A stretch of 64,000 nucleotides of DNA from Anaerosporobacter faecicola (GTDB lineage Bacteria; Bacillota; Clostridia; Lachnospirales; Lachnospiraceae), in contig NZ_JAAQRO010000033.1 in assembly GCF_012070565.1 (NCBI RefSeq), positions 28,889 to 92,888 of the forward strand, in the 5' to 3' direction. Shown here piece by piece: positions 16,636 through 25,829 of the stretch. The notes under the pieces were generated by a model. That model did no database searches, was not told the DNA's origin, and saw only the letters and a program-made list of their open reading frames with translations. The translations under genes and the position numbers were made by a program. Position 1 is the first letter of the stretch. Each line of letters begins with the position of its first letter.

Positions 16636-18576
16636 TTATGCACGAATATCAAAGGAAAATCTTTTTAAGGATGTTGCTGGTTGGTCTTTTTCAATGATAT
16701 CTTTTACAATATCAACATTTTTCTCTCTTTGAAAGAACTCTGCATGGAAGAGATAACCGTTTCTTGCTAGTCCATCTTCTAGAAGATCGATATTGTTCTT
16801 TAGTAGCTCCGTTGAAAAATCATCTGACAGATAGAATTTGGCTTGTACAGAACTTCTTGCTAGAGTGACATGAATATCGGTTGCGCCCAGATTCTCCATA
16901 TCGAGATGAAGTAAAACACTGATGTTCTCAGGATGCTCTCTGAGATTCTTTTTCTTTGTGTATACATACAGATCACTATGAACATATTGTTCTTTTAGTT
17001 TAATTGGTAGTTGAACATAAGGAAAGAGCTGGTTAATCACACGCATGAATTCCATGTTCTCCTGAAGGTTTGATGCCGTGTTGTGCATTTCCTGAAATGC
17101 TTCCTTTAATCCTGTGTTTTCTAGGAAAGATCGAATAGAGTTAATCTGTTGATAGGTATTATCGTAAAACTGATTTACATTACCAGAGGCAATGTCTTGT
17201 GGAGATAGGGACATTGTGCTTTTGGTATGTTCCTTAAGTACCCATTGAAAAACCTGAGATGAATAGAGGCTTTTGGCATCAACGGGGTTTGTATCTTTCA
17301 TAGCATTTTGAATGGCACGAAGCAGCTCGTTGGTTCCGATTTGACCATTTATGATCGAATTACGAACCTTTTCGGAGAGTGGAAATGGTGCCAGTGAAAG
17401 AGATAAGGTTTGTCTGTTTTGTAAACTGAGAAACGTAGAGAGTTCATTATTATTAAATTGTTGGGTTGTGAACTGATCAAGAACATGTCGTACGATAGGT
17501 GCTTGGAATACATCCGTTAAGGAGAGTTTATTACTATTCGTATTGCCCGTTCCATCGTTTGTTAATACCGTTTGTCCTGTTTCTTCAGCAATAACTGGAT
17601 TCTCTAATGCTGCTGATTGCTCCTTTTCCATCTGTTCAGCCATGGCAATACTATCTTGAATACAGGTAACGACTTCTCGTAAGGAAGCAGTTTGCTGGTG
17701 GATACTCTGCTCAAGTGTATTGGTTAAGGCAAATGGACGGAGAAGATCAAGAAGCATCATTTGCTCTTTTTGCCCGGAAAGAACAGAATAGAGAGGAGTT
17801 TCTTGAGGAATTGCCGTGTCATCGATCAGAATGTTCATGACACCATCATGAACTGCCATAAAAGTATTGAAATTGGTGAAGGTGCTTACTTTATCTAACA
17901 TCTTTGGAATCTGATCAGCCAGTACTCCAATATCTTTGCTTAACTGGTGATCAAAATTACGATAATTTTCAAACTGAGTTGAAGTTGCATCCGTAATAGG
18001 AAAATCATATTTGTTCATTAAAACCAGTGTACTGATAGAGGCATTTTTATTAAGCAATGATTGCTGGAAAATCTTTTGGATACTTTGCTTATCAATAGAC
18101 ATCTGGTTATTCAGTAATTCTAAGACGATTGTTTGGTTTCGTTCACTTTTTTGAAGGCCTGCTTCTTCCAATGCTTTATTAATTGTTGCAAGTCGAGCTT
18201 GGGAAGGTCGGGCAGATATTGCACGTAAAGCAATACCATCTTCTGTTTCCACTGCTTTGAACGTTGCAGTTTGTCCAATGGTTAGTTCGGGATCTCCTTG
18301 CAAAGGATATGTGATCGTTTCGCCAAGATCAACTTTAACCGAAACGGTGTTATTTCGAATATCAGTAACTTCCCCGCGAATGATTTGTCCTTTGTCAACG
18401 AGAATCTGTCCAGTTGCTGTATAGCTGAGATTACTGGATACAGCAGTAGAAGAAGTACTTCCTGCAGTTGCCTGAAAGGAAGAGGCTTGCCCGTTGGTGA
18501 AAGCAGGACGTTTTTTGGGGGTCATGTTGCTTGGATTTGAGCCAACATTTCCAATCGTATTATTTAATAAACTCAT
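16636..18576 (-). CDS. fliK: FliK-like flagellar hook-length control protein
   Basis: This 646-residue protein has a Ser/Thr/Asn-rich N-terminus, a small beta domain near residues 55-120 (ILVDKGQIIRGEVTDIRNNTVSVKVDLGE), a long helical middle, and a C-terminal Flg_hook-type domain (about residues 540-620: LLHLDMENLGATDIHVTL, QAKFYLSD, LLEDGLARNGY) as in FliK. The ending RFSFDIRA is common among clostridial relatives. FliK measures hook length and switches the export apparatus from hook to filament substrates. It is encoded alone, away from a flagellar operon, which leaves open whether it is the main FliK or a paralog. A SigD-type promoter at 18672-18699 supports a flagellar role. The symbol is assigned by domain only. 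Confidence 0.75.
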   Translation of the reverse strand: MSLLNNTIGNVGSNPSNMTPKKRPAFTNGQASSFQATAGSTSSTAVSSNLSYTATGQILVDKGQIIRGEVTDIRNNTVSVKVDLGETITYPLQGDPELTIGQTATFKAVETEDGIALRAISARPSQARLATINKALEEAGLQKSERNQTIVLELLNNQMSIDKQSIQKIFQQSLLNKNASISTLVLMNKYDFPITDATSTQFENYRNFDHQLSKDIGVLADQIPKMLDKVSTFTNFNTFMAVHDGVMNILIDDTAIPQETPLYSVLSGQKEQMMLLDLLRPFALTNTLEQSIHQQTASLREVVTCIQDSIAMAEQMEKEQSAALENPVIAEETGQTVLTNDGTGNTNSNKLSLTDVFQAPIVRHVLDQFTTQQFNNNELSTFLSLQNRQTLSLSLAPFPLSEKVRNSIINGQIGTNELLRAIQNAMKDTNPVDAKSLYSSQVFQWVLKEHTKSTMSLSPQDIASGNVNQFYDNTYQQINSIRSFLENTGLKEAFQEMHNTASNLQENMEFMRVINQLFPYVQLPIKLKEQYVHSDLYVYTKKKNLREHPENISVLLHLDMENLGATDIHVTLARSSVQAKFYLSDDFSTELLKNNIDLLEDGLARNGYLFHAEFFQREKNVDIVKDIIEKDQPATSLKRFSFDIRA

Positions 18577-18671
18577 TCTTGTTGCTCCTTTTAAGCAAAA
18601 TTAGTAGATAAACGTGTTTTAGATCAAATTCCCTGGGAGAGAATTTATCACACGAATCAGTCATATTATAT

Positions 18672-18699
18672 ATATCGGACTAATTACCTATTTGGTTTA
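18672..18699 (-). promoter_or_regulatory. SigD (FliA)-type flagellar promoter
   Basis: On the minus strand TAAA and TCCGATAT are separated by 16 bp, close to the Bacillus SigD consensus TAAA-N14-16-GCCGATAT. It points at the FliK-like gene, about 95 bp ahead of its start. Confidence 0.7.
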
Positions 18700-19040
18700 G
18701 ATGATGTTTTGGAAGTGTTTGTGGGCGTAGTTCTATACATACATTCTCTCCTTGTGTCATAGGGTTAGTATACAACAGAATGGCTGGAATATCACTTGGT
18801 TTTTATCTATTATTCTGGCGTTGATTAGATACAAACTAAGATAATAAGGTTAGGTGGGAGAAAACAAAATGATTCTAGCGTGAAAACGGACGATAATTAA
18901 TTATTTTATAGATTCACGTAAGAAAAGTAAGTAAAAGTATGAAAAAACTTATATAATATAAAAAATGCGCAAAAAATGTACTTAAATATATTGTATTTTT
19001 ATGCACTTATACAAATGTTATAGAAAATTACATTTTTAGG
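18700..19040. other. AT-rich intergenic region
   Basis: No gene is visible between the SigD-type promoter of the FliK-like gene and the gltB promoter. The right part is extremely AT-rich. Confidence 0.4.
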
Positions 19041-19069
19041 TTGAATCTATGAAACAACTAGACTATAAT
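19041..19069 (+). promoter_or_regulatory. SigA-type promoter of the gltB leader
   Basis: TTGAAT at 19041-19046 and TATAAT at 19064-19069 have a 17-bp spacer. Transcription should begin near 19076, directly before the terminator-like hairpin at 19083-19136. Confidence 0.8.
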
Positions 19070-19082
19070 CACGTTTAAGAAC

Positions 19083-19136
19083 AAAGGCGTTCTTGGAATC
19101 ATAATTTACAATTAGATCCAAGAATGCCTTTTTGCG
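19083..19136 (+). terminator. Terminator-like hairpin in the gltB leader
   Basis: A 15-bp stem (19083-19097 with 19117-19131, loop 19 nt) is followed by T-rich sequence and lies between the promoter and the gltB start at 19194. It could end most transcripts early (attenuation) or define a very short RNA. Confidence 0.75.
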
Positions 19137-19193
19137 TATTTTCGAATATTCCATAGTATCAAATCATACTGATTTCTAAAAGGAGCGTGTTTT

Positions 19194-22100
19194 ATGAAAA
19201 TGATAAATTATGAAGAAGTAAACCGAGTAAAACAAGGATTATATGATCCCAGATTTGAACATGATAACTGTGGGATCGGTGCAGTTGTCAATATCAAAGG
19301 TGTTAAGACGCATAAGACAGTAGAAGATGCATTACGTATTGTCGAAAATCTGGAGCATAGAGCTGGTAAAGATGCAGAAGGAAAAACAGGAGATGGTGTA
19401 GGAATCCTCTTACAAATCTCTCATAGGTTCTTTAAGAAAGCAGTGAAACCACTTGGTATTGAATTAGGGGAAGAAAGAGAATACGGTGTTGGTATGTTTT
19501 TCTTTCCACAAGAGGAATTAAGTCGTAACCAAGCAAAGAAGATGTTTGAGATCATTGTTGAAAAGGAAGGATTGGAGTTCCTTGGTTGGAGAGAAGTACC
19601 AATCAATCCAGATACGTTAGGACAAAAAGCGATTGAATGTATGCCATATATTATGCAGTGTTTTGTTAAAAAACCAGTTGATATACAAAAGGGATTGGAT
19701 TTTGATCGGAAACTTTACCTTGCAAGAAGAGTATTTGAACAGAGTAATGATAATACCTATGTGGTATCCCTATCAAGCAGAACGATTGTTTATAAAGGAA
19801 TGTTTTTGGTAAAGCAACTTCGTTTATTCTTCGAAGATTTACAATGTCCAGAGTATGAGTCAGCGATTGCTACCGTACATAGCCGATTCAGTACGAATAC
19901 GAATCCAAGTTGGCAAAGAGCCCATCCGAATCGTTTTATCGTACACAATGGAGAAATTAATACCATTCGTGGAAATGCAGATAAGATGTTAGCCCGTGAG
20001 GAAACAATGGAGTCACCTTACCTAAAAGGACATATGCACAAAGTAATCCCAGTTGTGAATGCAGAAGGTTCGGACTCCGCAATGCTTGACAATGCACTGG
20101 AATTCTTGGTTATGAGCGGAATGGAACTACCATTAGCTGTTATGATTACCATTCCAGAACCATGGAGCAACGATCGGGCAATTAGTAAAGCAAAGAAGGA
20201 TTTCTACCAGTATTATGCAACTATGATGGAGCCATGGGATGGACCGGCATCCATTTTATTTAGTGATGGAGATCTAATGGGAGCAATCCTCGACCGAAAT
20301 GGTCTTCGCCCTTCTCGTTACTACATCACAAGTGATGATAATCTTATCTTGTCATCAGAAGTTGGTGTTTTGGATATTCCAGCGGATAAGATCGTGAAAA
20401 AAGAGCGTCTTCGTCCAGGTAAGATGTTATTAGTAGATACGGTTCGTGGAAAATTAATCGATGATGAAGATTTGAAAAATCATTATGCGATGAGAAAACC
20501 ATATGGTGAATGGTTAGATGCCAATTTAATACGATTGAAAGACTTAAAGATTCCGAATAAGAAAGTAATTGAATACAGCAAAGAAGAAAGAGCAAGATTG
20601 CTGAAAGCCTTCGGATATACATATGAAGAATATAAAACAACCATTCTTCCAATGGCAAAAACAGGTGCAGAACCGATATCTGCAATGGGAACAGATAGCC
20701 CACTACCGGTATTGTCTAACAAAGAACAACCACTTTTTAATTACTTTAAACAATTATTTGCACAAGTTACAAATCCACCAATCGATGCCATACGAGAAGA
20801 AATTGTGACTTCAACATCTGTCTATATTGGAGAAGATGGTAACATCTTAGAGGAAAAAGCGGAAAACTGTAATGTACTTAAGATCAATAATCCAATCTTG
20901 ACCAATACCGATTTACTTAAGATAAAGAGCATGAAGGCAGATGGGTTTAAAGTGGAGGAAATACCAATCATTTATTATAAGAATACTTCCTTAGAAAAAG
21001 CCATTGATCATTTGTTCGTGGAAGCAGATCGTGCATACAAGGAAGGTGCAAATGTGCTGATCCTAACGGACCGTGGTGTTGATGAAAACCATGTTCCAAT
21101 TCCTTCTTTATTAGCCGTATCTGCCCTACAACAACATCTTGTTAAGACAAAGAAGAGAACACGTGTTGCGATGATCTTGGAAAGCGCCGAACCAAGAGAA
21201 GTACATCATTTTGCTACATTATTGGGATATGGTGCTTGTGCAGTAAATCCTTATCTTGCACAGGATTGTATCAAACAACTCATTGATAATAATATGCTAG
21301 ATAAAGATTACTATGCGGCAGTTAATGATTATAACAATGCCATTTTACATGGTATCGTTAAAATCGCTTCGAAGATGGGAATCTCAACAATCCAGTCTTA
21401 TCAGGGATCAAAGATCTTTGAAGCGATTGGTATCGATAAAAAAGTGATTCACAAATACTTTACAGATACAGTAAGTCGTATCGGTGGAATTACTATAAAA
21501 GACATTGAAAAACAAGTAGACCGTCTACATTCCAAAGCATTTGATCCATTGGGATTGAATGTGGATCTGACATTGGACAGTGTTGGTAGCCACAAGCTAA
21601 GAAGCAACCAGGAAGAACATCTCTATAATCCAAAGACCATCCATCTGTTACAAGTTGCAACGAGAACAGGTAATTATGACGTATTCAAAGAATATACTGC
21701 TTGTATTGATGAAGAGGGAAGTGGCTTGAATCTTCGCGGATTGATGGACTTCAATTTCCCTGCAAAAGGAATTGATATCAAAGAGGTAGAAAGTGTGGAT
21801 TCCATTGTGAAACGATTTAAGACAGGTGCGATGTCATATGGATCTATTTCACAGGAAGCACATGAAACATTGGCAATAGCCATGAATCACTTGGGAGGAA
21901 AGTCGAATAGTGGAGAAGGTGGAGAGAGTCTGGAGCGTCTCCATATTGGAAAAGATGGCTTGAATCGTTGCTCTGCAATTAAGCAGGTTGCATCAGGACG
22001 TTTTGGTGTAACATCCGAATATCTTGTTAGTGCCGATGAAATTCAGATTAAGATGGCACAAGGGGCAAAACCTGGTGAGGGAGGACATCTACCGGGCAAG

Positions 22101-23753
22101 AAAGTATATCCATGGGTAGCAAAGACAAGACATTCAACCCCTGGTGTAAGTTTGATCTCTCCGCCACCACACCATGATATTTACTCCATCGAAGATTTGG
22201 CTCAGCTGATCTATGATCTGAAGAATTCTAATAAAGATGCGAGAATATCTGTAAAACTTGTATCAGAAGCAGGGGTTGGTACCGTAGCAGCGGGTGTTGC
22301 GAAGGCAGGAGCAGGTGTAATCCTAATCTCTGGATATGATGGTGGTACAGGAGCAGCACCAAGAAGTTCCATATACAATGCAGGTCTTCCTTGGGAACTT
22401 GGTTTGGCAGAAACCCATCAAACCTTGATCATGAATGGATTACGTTCAAAAGTTCGGATTGAAACAGATGGTAAGTTAATGAGTGGCCGTGATGTATTAG
22501 TTGCAGCATTACTTGGTGCGGAAGAGTATGGTTTTGCAACAGCTCCACTTGTTACCATGGGTTGTGTGATGATGCGTGTGTGTAATCTGGATACTTGTCC
22601 AGTGGGAGTTGCCACACAGAATCCAGAACTTCGTAAAAACTTTAAGGGAAAACCGGAATATGTAGAGAACTTTATGCGGTTCATTGCACAGGAACTTCGT
22701 GAATATATGGCAAAATTGCGGATTAAAACAGTAGATGAATTAGTTGGACGGACCGATCTGTTGAAAGTAAAAGAGTCCTTCAAGAAAGAACAAGCAAAGA
22801 AAGTTGATCTTTCTGCAATCTTGAATACTGACCTTGCGGAAAAAGATATCCCACATACATTTGATCCAAAACAAATCTATGATTTTAAACTGGAAGATAC
22901 GATTGATGAAAAAGTATTTTTAAAGAAATTACGTTCTTCTATCGTAAATCGTCAGAAGAAGACGATAGAGGCAGAAGTAACCAATATAGACCGTTCTCTT
23001 GGTACCATCTTAGGTTCGGAAATTACAAAGCTTCAAGGCACTTCACTAGAGGAAGACACCATTACAATCAAATGCCATGGAGCTGGAGGGCAGAGTTTTG
23101 GTGCGTTTATTCCAAATGGTTTAACCTTGGAACTATCAGGTGATTGTAACGACTATATTGGTAAAGGGTTATCCGGTGGTAAGATTATCGTGTATCCTCC
23201 AAAAGGATCTACGTTCAAGGCGGAAGAGAATATCATTGTCGGTAACGTTGCGCTATATGGTGCAACTAGTGGTAAAGTATTTATCAATGGTGTGGCAGGT
23301 GAACGATTCTGTGTACGTAACTCTGGTGCGACAGCCGTTGTTGAAGGGGTAGGAGATCATGGATGTGAATATATGACAGGCGGTCGTGTAGCTGTACTTG
23401 GTCGTACAGGTAAGAACTTTGCAGCAGGTATGAGTGGTGGAGTTGCATATGTGCTTGATGAAGACAGCAATCTATACATGCGATTGAATAAAGAAATGGT
23501 TGCAGTTGAACCAGTTACAGACAAATATGATGTGATGGAATTAAAGGAAATGATCGCGGAACATGTGAAAGTTACCGATTCAAAACGTGGAAAAGAAATC
23601 TTAGATGATTTCATGGAATACCTACCAAAATTCAAAAAGATCATTCCTCATGACTATCGCCGAATGTTACAGACGATCGTTCAGATGGAGGAAAAAGGAC
23701 TTAGCAGCGAACAGGCACAAATCGAAGCATTTTATGCAAATACAAGACAATAG
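19194..23753 (+). CDS. gltB: Glutamate synthase (NADPH) large subunit
   Basis: GltB, with GltD, transfers the amide group of glutamine to 2-oxoglutarate to give two glutamates. The 1519-residue protein has the full domain order. The class II glutaminase domain begins at Cys26 (DNCGIG), which becomes the N-terminus after removal of a 25-residue propeptide. The central domain follows. The FMN-binding synthase domain has the 3Fe-4S cysteines (CVMMRVCNLDTCPVG). The C-terminal GXGXG beta-helix is near residues 1270-1450 (GDCNDYIGKGLSGG, GVGDHGCEYMTGG). AGGAG lies 8 bp before the ATG. The gene is followed by gltD after 77 bp. The leader carries a promoter and a terminator-like hairpin, so expression may be attenuated. 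Confidence 0.98.
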   Translation: MKMINYEEVNRVKQGLYDPRFEHDNCGIGAVVNIKGVKTHKTVEDALRIVENLEHRAGKDAEGKTGDGVGILLQISHRFFKKAVKPLGIELGEEREYGVGMFFFPQEELSRNQAKKMFEIIVEKEGLEFLGWREVPINPDTLGQKAIECMPYIMQCFVKKPVDIQKGLDFDRKLYLARRVFEQSNDNTYVVSLSSRTIVYKGMFLVKQLRLFFEDLQCPEYESAIATVHSRFSTNTNPSWQRAHPNRFIVHNGEINTIRGNADKMLAREETMESPYLKGHMHKVIPVVNAEGSDSAMLDNALEFLVMSGMELPLAVMITIPEPWSNDRAISKAKKDFYQYYATMMEPWDGPASILFSDGDLMGAILDRNGLRPSRYYITSDDNLILSSEVGVLDIPADKIVKKERLRPGKMLLVDTVRGKLIDDEDLKNHYAMRKPYGEWLDANLIRLKDLKIPNKKVIEYSKEERARLLKAFGYTYEEYKTTILPMAKTGAEPISAMGTDSPLPVLSNKEQPLFNYFKQLFAQVTNPPIDAIREEIVTSTSVYIGEDGNILEEKAENCNVLKINNPILTNTDLLKIKSMKADGFKVEEIPIIYYKNTSLEKAIDHLFVEADRAYKEGANVLILTDRGVDENHVPIPSLLAVSALQQHLVKTKKRTRVAMILESAEPREVHHFATLLGYGACAVNPYLAQDCIKQLIDNNMLDKDYYAAVNDYNNAILHGIVKIASKMGISTIQSYQGSKIFEAIGIDKKVIHKYFTDTVSRIGGITIKDIEKQVDRLHSKAFDPLGLNVDLTLDSVGSHKLRSNQEEHLYNPKTIHLLQVATRTGNYDVFKEYTACIDEEGSGLNLRGLMDFNFPAKGIDIKEVESVDSIVKRFKTGAMSYGSISQEAHETLAIAMNHLGGKSNSGEGGESLERLHIGKDGLNRCSAIKQVASGRFGVTSEYLVSADEIQIKMAQGAKPGEGGHLPGKKVYPWVAKTRHSTPGVSLISPPPHHDIYSIEDLAQLIYDLKNSNKDARISVKLVSEAGVGTVAAGVAKAGAGVILISGYDGGTGAAPRSSIYNAGLPWELGLAETHQTLIMNGLRSKVRIETDGKLMSGRDVLVAALLGAEEYGFATAPLVTMGCVMMRVCNLDTCPVGVATQNPELRKNFKGKPEYVENFMRFIAQELREYMAKLRIKTVDELVGRTDLLKVKESFKKEQAKKVDLSAILNTDLAEKDIPHTFDPKQIYDFKLEDTIDEKVFLKKLRSSIVNRQKKTIEAEVTNIDRSLGTILGSEITKLQGTSLEEDTITIKCHGAGGQSFGAFIPNGLTLELSGDCNDYIGKGLSGGKIIVYPPKGSTFKAEENIIVGNVALYGATSGKVFINGVAGERFCVRNSGATAVVEGVGDHGCEYMTGGRVAVLGRTGKNFAAGMSGGVAYVLDEDSNLYMRLNKEMVAVEPVTDKYDVMELKEMIAEHVKVTDSKRGKEILDDFMEYLPKFKKIIPHDYRRMLQTIVQMEEKGLSSEQAQIEAFYANTRQ

Positions 23754-23830
23754 AGCCGACAGTAACGCATAGAGAATTGAGTAAGTTTGTAACGTGAAAA
23801 CGTTAGAATTTAGAAAGGGGCACGTTAAGA

Positions 23831-25318
23831 ATGGGAAAACCTACTGGATTTATAGAATATGAAAGAAAAGGAAATCAGGCGGTACAGCCAAAAGAGCGAA
23901 TAAAGAATTTTAATGAATTTCATACTCCGTTGACAAGAGAAGAACGTAGAAAACAAGGTGCAAGATGTATGGAATGCGGTGTTCCGTTCTGTCAATCTGG
24001 AATGATGATCGGTGGAATGACATCGGGATGTCCACTGAATAATCTTATACCAGAATGGAATGACTTACTATATACGGATAATTTAAGCCAGGCATTAAAT
24101 CGTTTATTAAAGACGAATAATTTTCCTGAATTTACTTCAAGGGTTTGTCCTGCTCCATGTGAGGCTGCTTGTACTTGTGGGCTCAATAACCAACCGGTAG
24201 CCATCAAGGAAAATGAAATGGGAATCATTGAAAATGGTTACGAGAAAGGATATATGAAGGCAAACCCTCCGAAGATTCGAACGGGTAAGAGGGTTGCGGT
24301 TATTGGATCTGGCCCATCAGGATTAGCAGCGGCAGATCAATTGAATAAGCGAGGTCATCTGGTAACGGTATTTGAACGATCCGATCGTGTGGGTGGTCTA
24401 TTGATGTACGGTATACCCAACATGAAATTGGAGAAACATATTATAGATCGAAAAGTCTCTCTTATGAAAGAGGAAGGAATTACATTCGTTACAGGTGCAG
24501 ATGTCGGAGGAAACTATAAAGCAAGCAAGATTATTAAAGAATTTGATTCGGTCATCTTAGCATGTGGTGCTTCCAATCCAAGGGACATTAAGGTACCTGG
24601 AAGAGGAGCGAAAGGAATCTATTTTGCTGTTGACTTCTTAAAATCAACAACGAAGAGTTTATTGGATTCCAATCTTGCAGAGGGGACATATATCAGTGCA
24701 AAAGATAAGAATGTTCTTGTAATTGGTGGTGGAGATACAGGAAATGACTGTGTTGGTACTTCCATTCGACATGGTGCAAAATCCGTACTTCAATTAGAGA
24801 TGATGCCAAAATTGCCAGATTGTCGCACAGAGAATAATCCTTGGCCAGAGTGGCCACGTATCTGTAAGACCGATTATGGGCAAGAAGAAGCAATAGCTGT
24901 CTTTGGTCATGATCCTCGTGTTTACCAAACGACAGTGAAAGAGTTCGTTGCAGATGAGTCAGGAAATGTAAAGAAAGCGAAGCTTGTTAAATTAGAGAGC
25001 AAATATAATGAAGAAACAAAACGGAATACAATGGTAGAAGTGGCAGGAAGCGAATATGAGGTTGAGGTTGATCTTGTACTGATTGCAGCAGGCTTCCTAG
25101 GAACACAAAGCTATGTTGCAAAGGCATTTGGTGTAGATTTGAACGAGAGAACCAATGTAGCTACAGAGAAAGGAACTTACCAAACCGGTGAGGAGAATAT
25201 CTTTGTTACAGGAGATATGCATCGTGGACAATCGCTTGTAGTTTGGGCAATCCACGAAGGAAGAGAAGTAGCCAAAGAAGTAGATACGCATCTTATGGGA
25301 TACAGTAATCTACGATAA
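23831..25318 (+). CDS. gltD: Glutamate synthase (NADPH) small subunit
   Basis: GltD oxidises NADPH and passes electrons to GltB through FAD and Fe-S clusters. In the 495-residue protein the N-terminal Fe-S domain has cysteines in RCMECGVPFCQSG, SGCPLNN and CPAPCEAACTCG. The FAD dinucleotide fold follows (VAVIGSGPSGLAAADQL near residue 155), then the NADPH fold (VLVIGGGDTGNDCVGTS near residue 295) and a final FAD-binding block (NIFVTGDMHRGQSLVVWAI). AAAGGGG lies before the ATG. It shares the gltB transcript; the terminator at 25385 closes the operon. Confidence 0.97.
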   Translation: MGKPTGFIEYERKGNQAVQPKERIKNFNEFHTPLTREERRKQGARCMECGVPFCQSGMMIGGMTSGCPLNNLIPEWNDLLYTDNLSQALNRLLKTNNFPEFTSRVCPAPCEAACTCGLNNQPVAIKENEMGIIENGYEKGYMKANPPKIRTGKRVAVIGSGPSGLAAADQLNKRGHLVTVFERSDRVGGLLMYGIPNMKLEKHIIDRKVSLMKEEGITFVTGADVGGNYKASKIIKEFDSVILACGASNPRDIKVPGRGAKGIYFAVDFLKSTTKSLLDSNLAEGTYISAKDKNVLVIGGGDTGNDCVGTSIRHGAKSVLQLEMMPKLPDCRTENNPWPEWPRICKTDYGQEEAIAVFGHDPRVYQTTVKEFVADESGNVKKAKLVKLESKYNEETKRNTMVEVAGSEYEVEVDLVLIAAGFLGTQSYVAKAFGVDLNERTNVATEKGTYQTGEENIFVTGDMHRGQSLVVWAIHEGREVAKEVDTHLMGYSNLR

Positions 25319-25384
25319 GAAGAATATGATATATCATACGATGGCGTATAGAGTCTAGTAAAACAAAGTATCATTAATTGAAAA

Positions 25385-25433
25385 AGATCCTAGTAAGAGA
25401 ATCGGATTATTCCCTTACTAGGATTTTTTTATG
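25385..25433 (+). terminator. Terminator of gltBD
   Basis: The stem GATCCTAGTAAG/CTTACTAGGATT (one wobble pair) is followed by a run of seven T. Confidence 0.9.
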
Positions 25434-25647
25434 TTATGTAGTAAATGCGGACCGATTAGGAAAGGGAGAGTCTATGAAAAAAAGGATGGCAAACTTAGGG
25501 AAATAATGTTGAAAATAGTATAATACAATATAGAAAATGACGAAAAAATTGTGGTAAATATATATAGAATGAGGGTAAAATAGGGTACTTGAATGTTAAA
25601 GATTACGAAAGATTCGAAAAAATTCGAAAAAAATTTTGTGCAAACTG
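25434..25647. other. Intergenic region between gltD and the amylase promoter
   Basis: No gene is visible. The second half is AT-rich with many short GAAAAAATT-type runs that could act as an UP element for the following promoter. Confidence 0.4.
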
Positions 25648-25676
25648 TTGATTTGAGTATAGGTTTGTGGTATTAA
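25648..25676 (+). promoter_or_regulatory. Probable SigA-type promoter of the amylase gene
   Basis: TTGATT at 25648-25653 and TATTAA at 25671-25676 have a 17-bp spacer. The -10 box is imperfect. It gives a leader of about 147 nt. Confidence 0.5.
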
Positions 25677-25762
25677 TAATAGTATGATTTGTTAATTAAA
25701 TACCAGTGAAATTTACTGTGCTTATTGTAAAGTTTGCGAGTACTTGGTAAGCAAATCATAGG

Positions 25763-25794
25763 CTCTGTGTATAACACAATACACGGAGTTTTTT
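25763..25794 (+). terminator. Terminator-like hairpin in the amylase leader
   Basis: A 10-bp stem (25763-25772 with 25779-25788, one G-U pair) is followed by a run of T. It sits 36 bp before the amylase ATG, downstream of the probable promoter. Two further small dyads lie upstream: CAGT/ACTG around 25705-25718, and GTTTGC/GCAAAT at 25732-25737 and 25751-25756. Confidence 0.65.
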
Positions 25795-25829
25795 GGGGAA
25801 AGTTTATAAGAAAGAGAAGGAGAGGTATT

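Noticed and set aside
25763..25794. c-di-GMP riboswitch in the amylase leader
   Set aside because: The conserved core residues of c-di-GMP-I and -II aptamers that I know cannot be placed; only a terminator-like hairpin remains.
25734..25829. Longer N-terminus for the amylase from an upstream in-frame start at 25734
   Set aside because: The added 32 residues overlap the terminator-like hairpin, have no ribosome binding site, and would bury the signal peptide.
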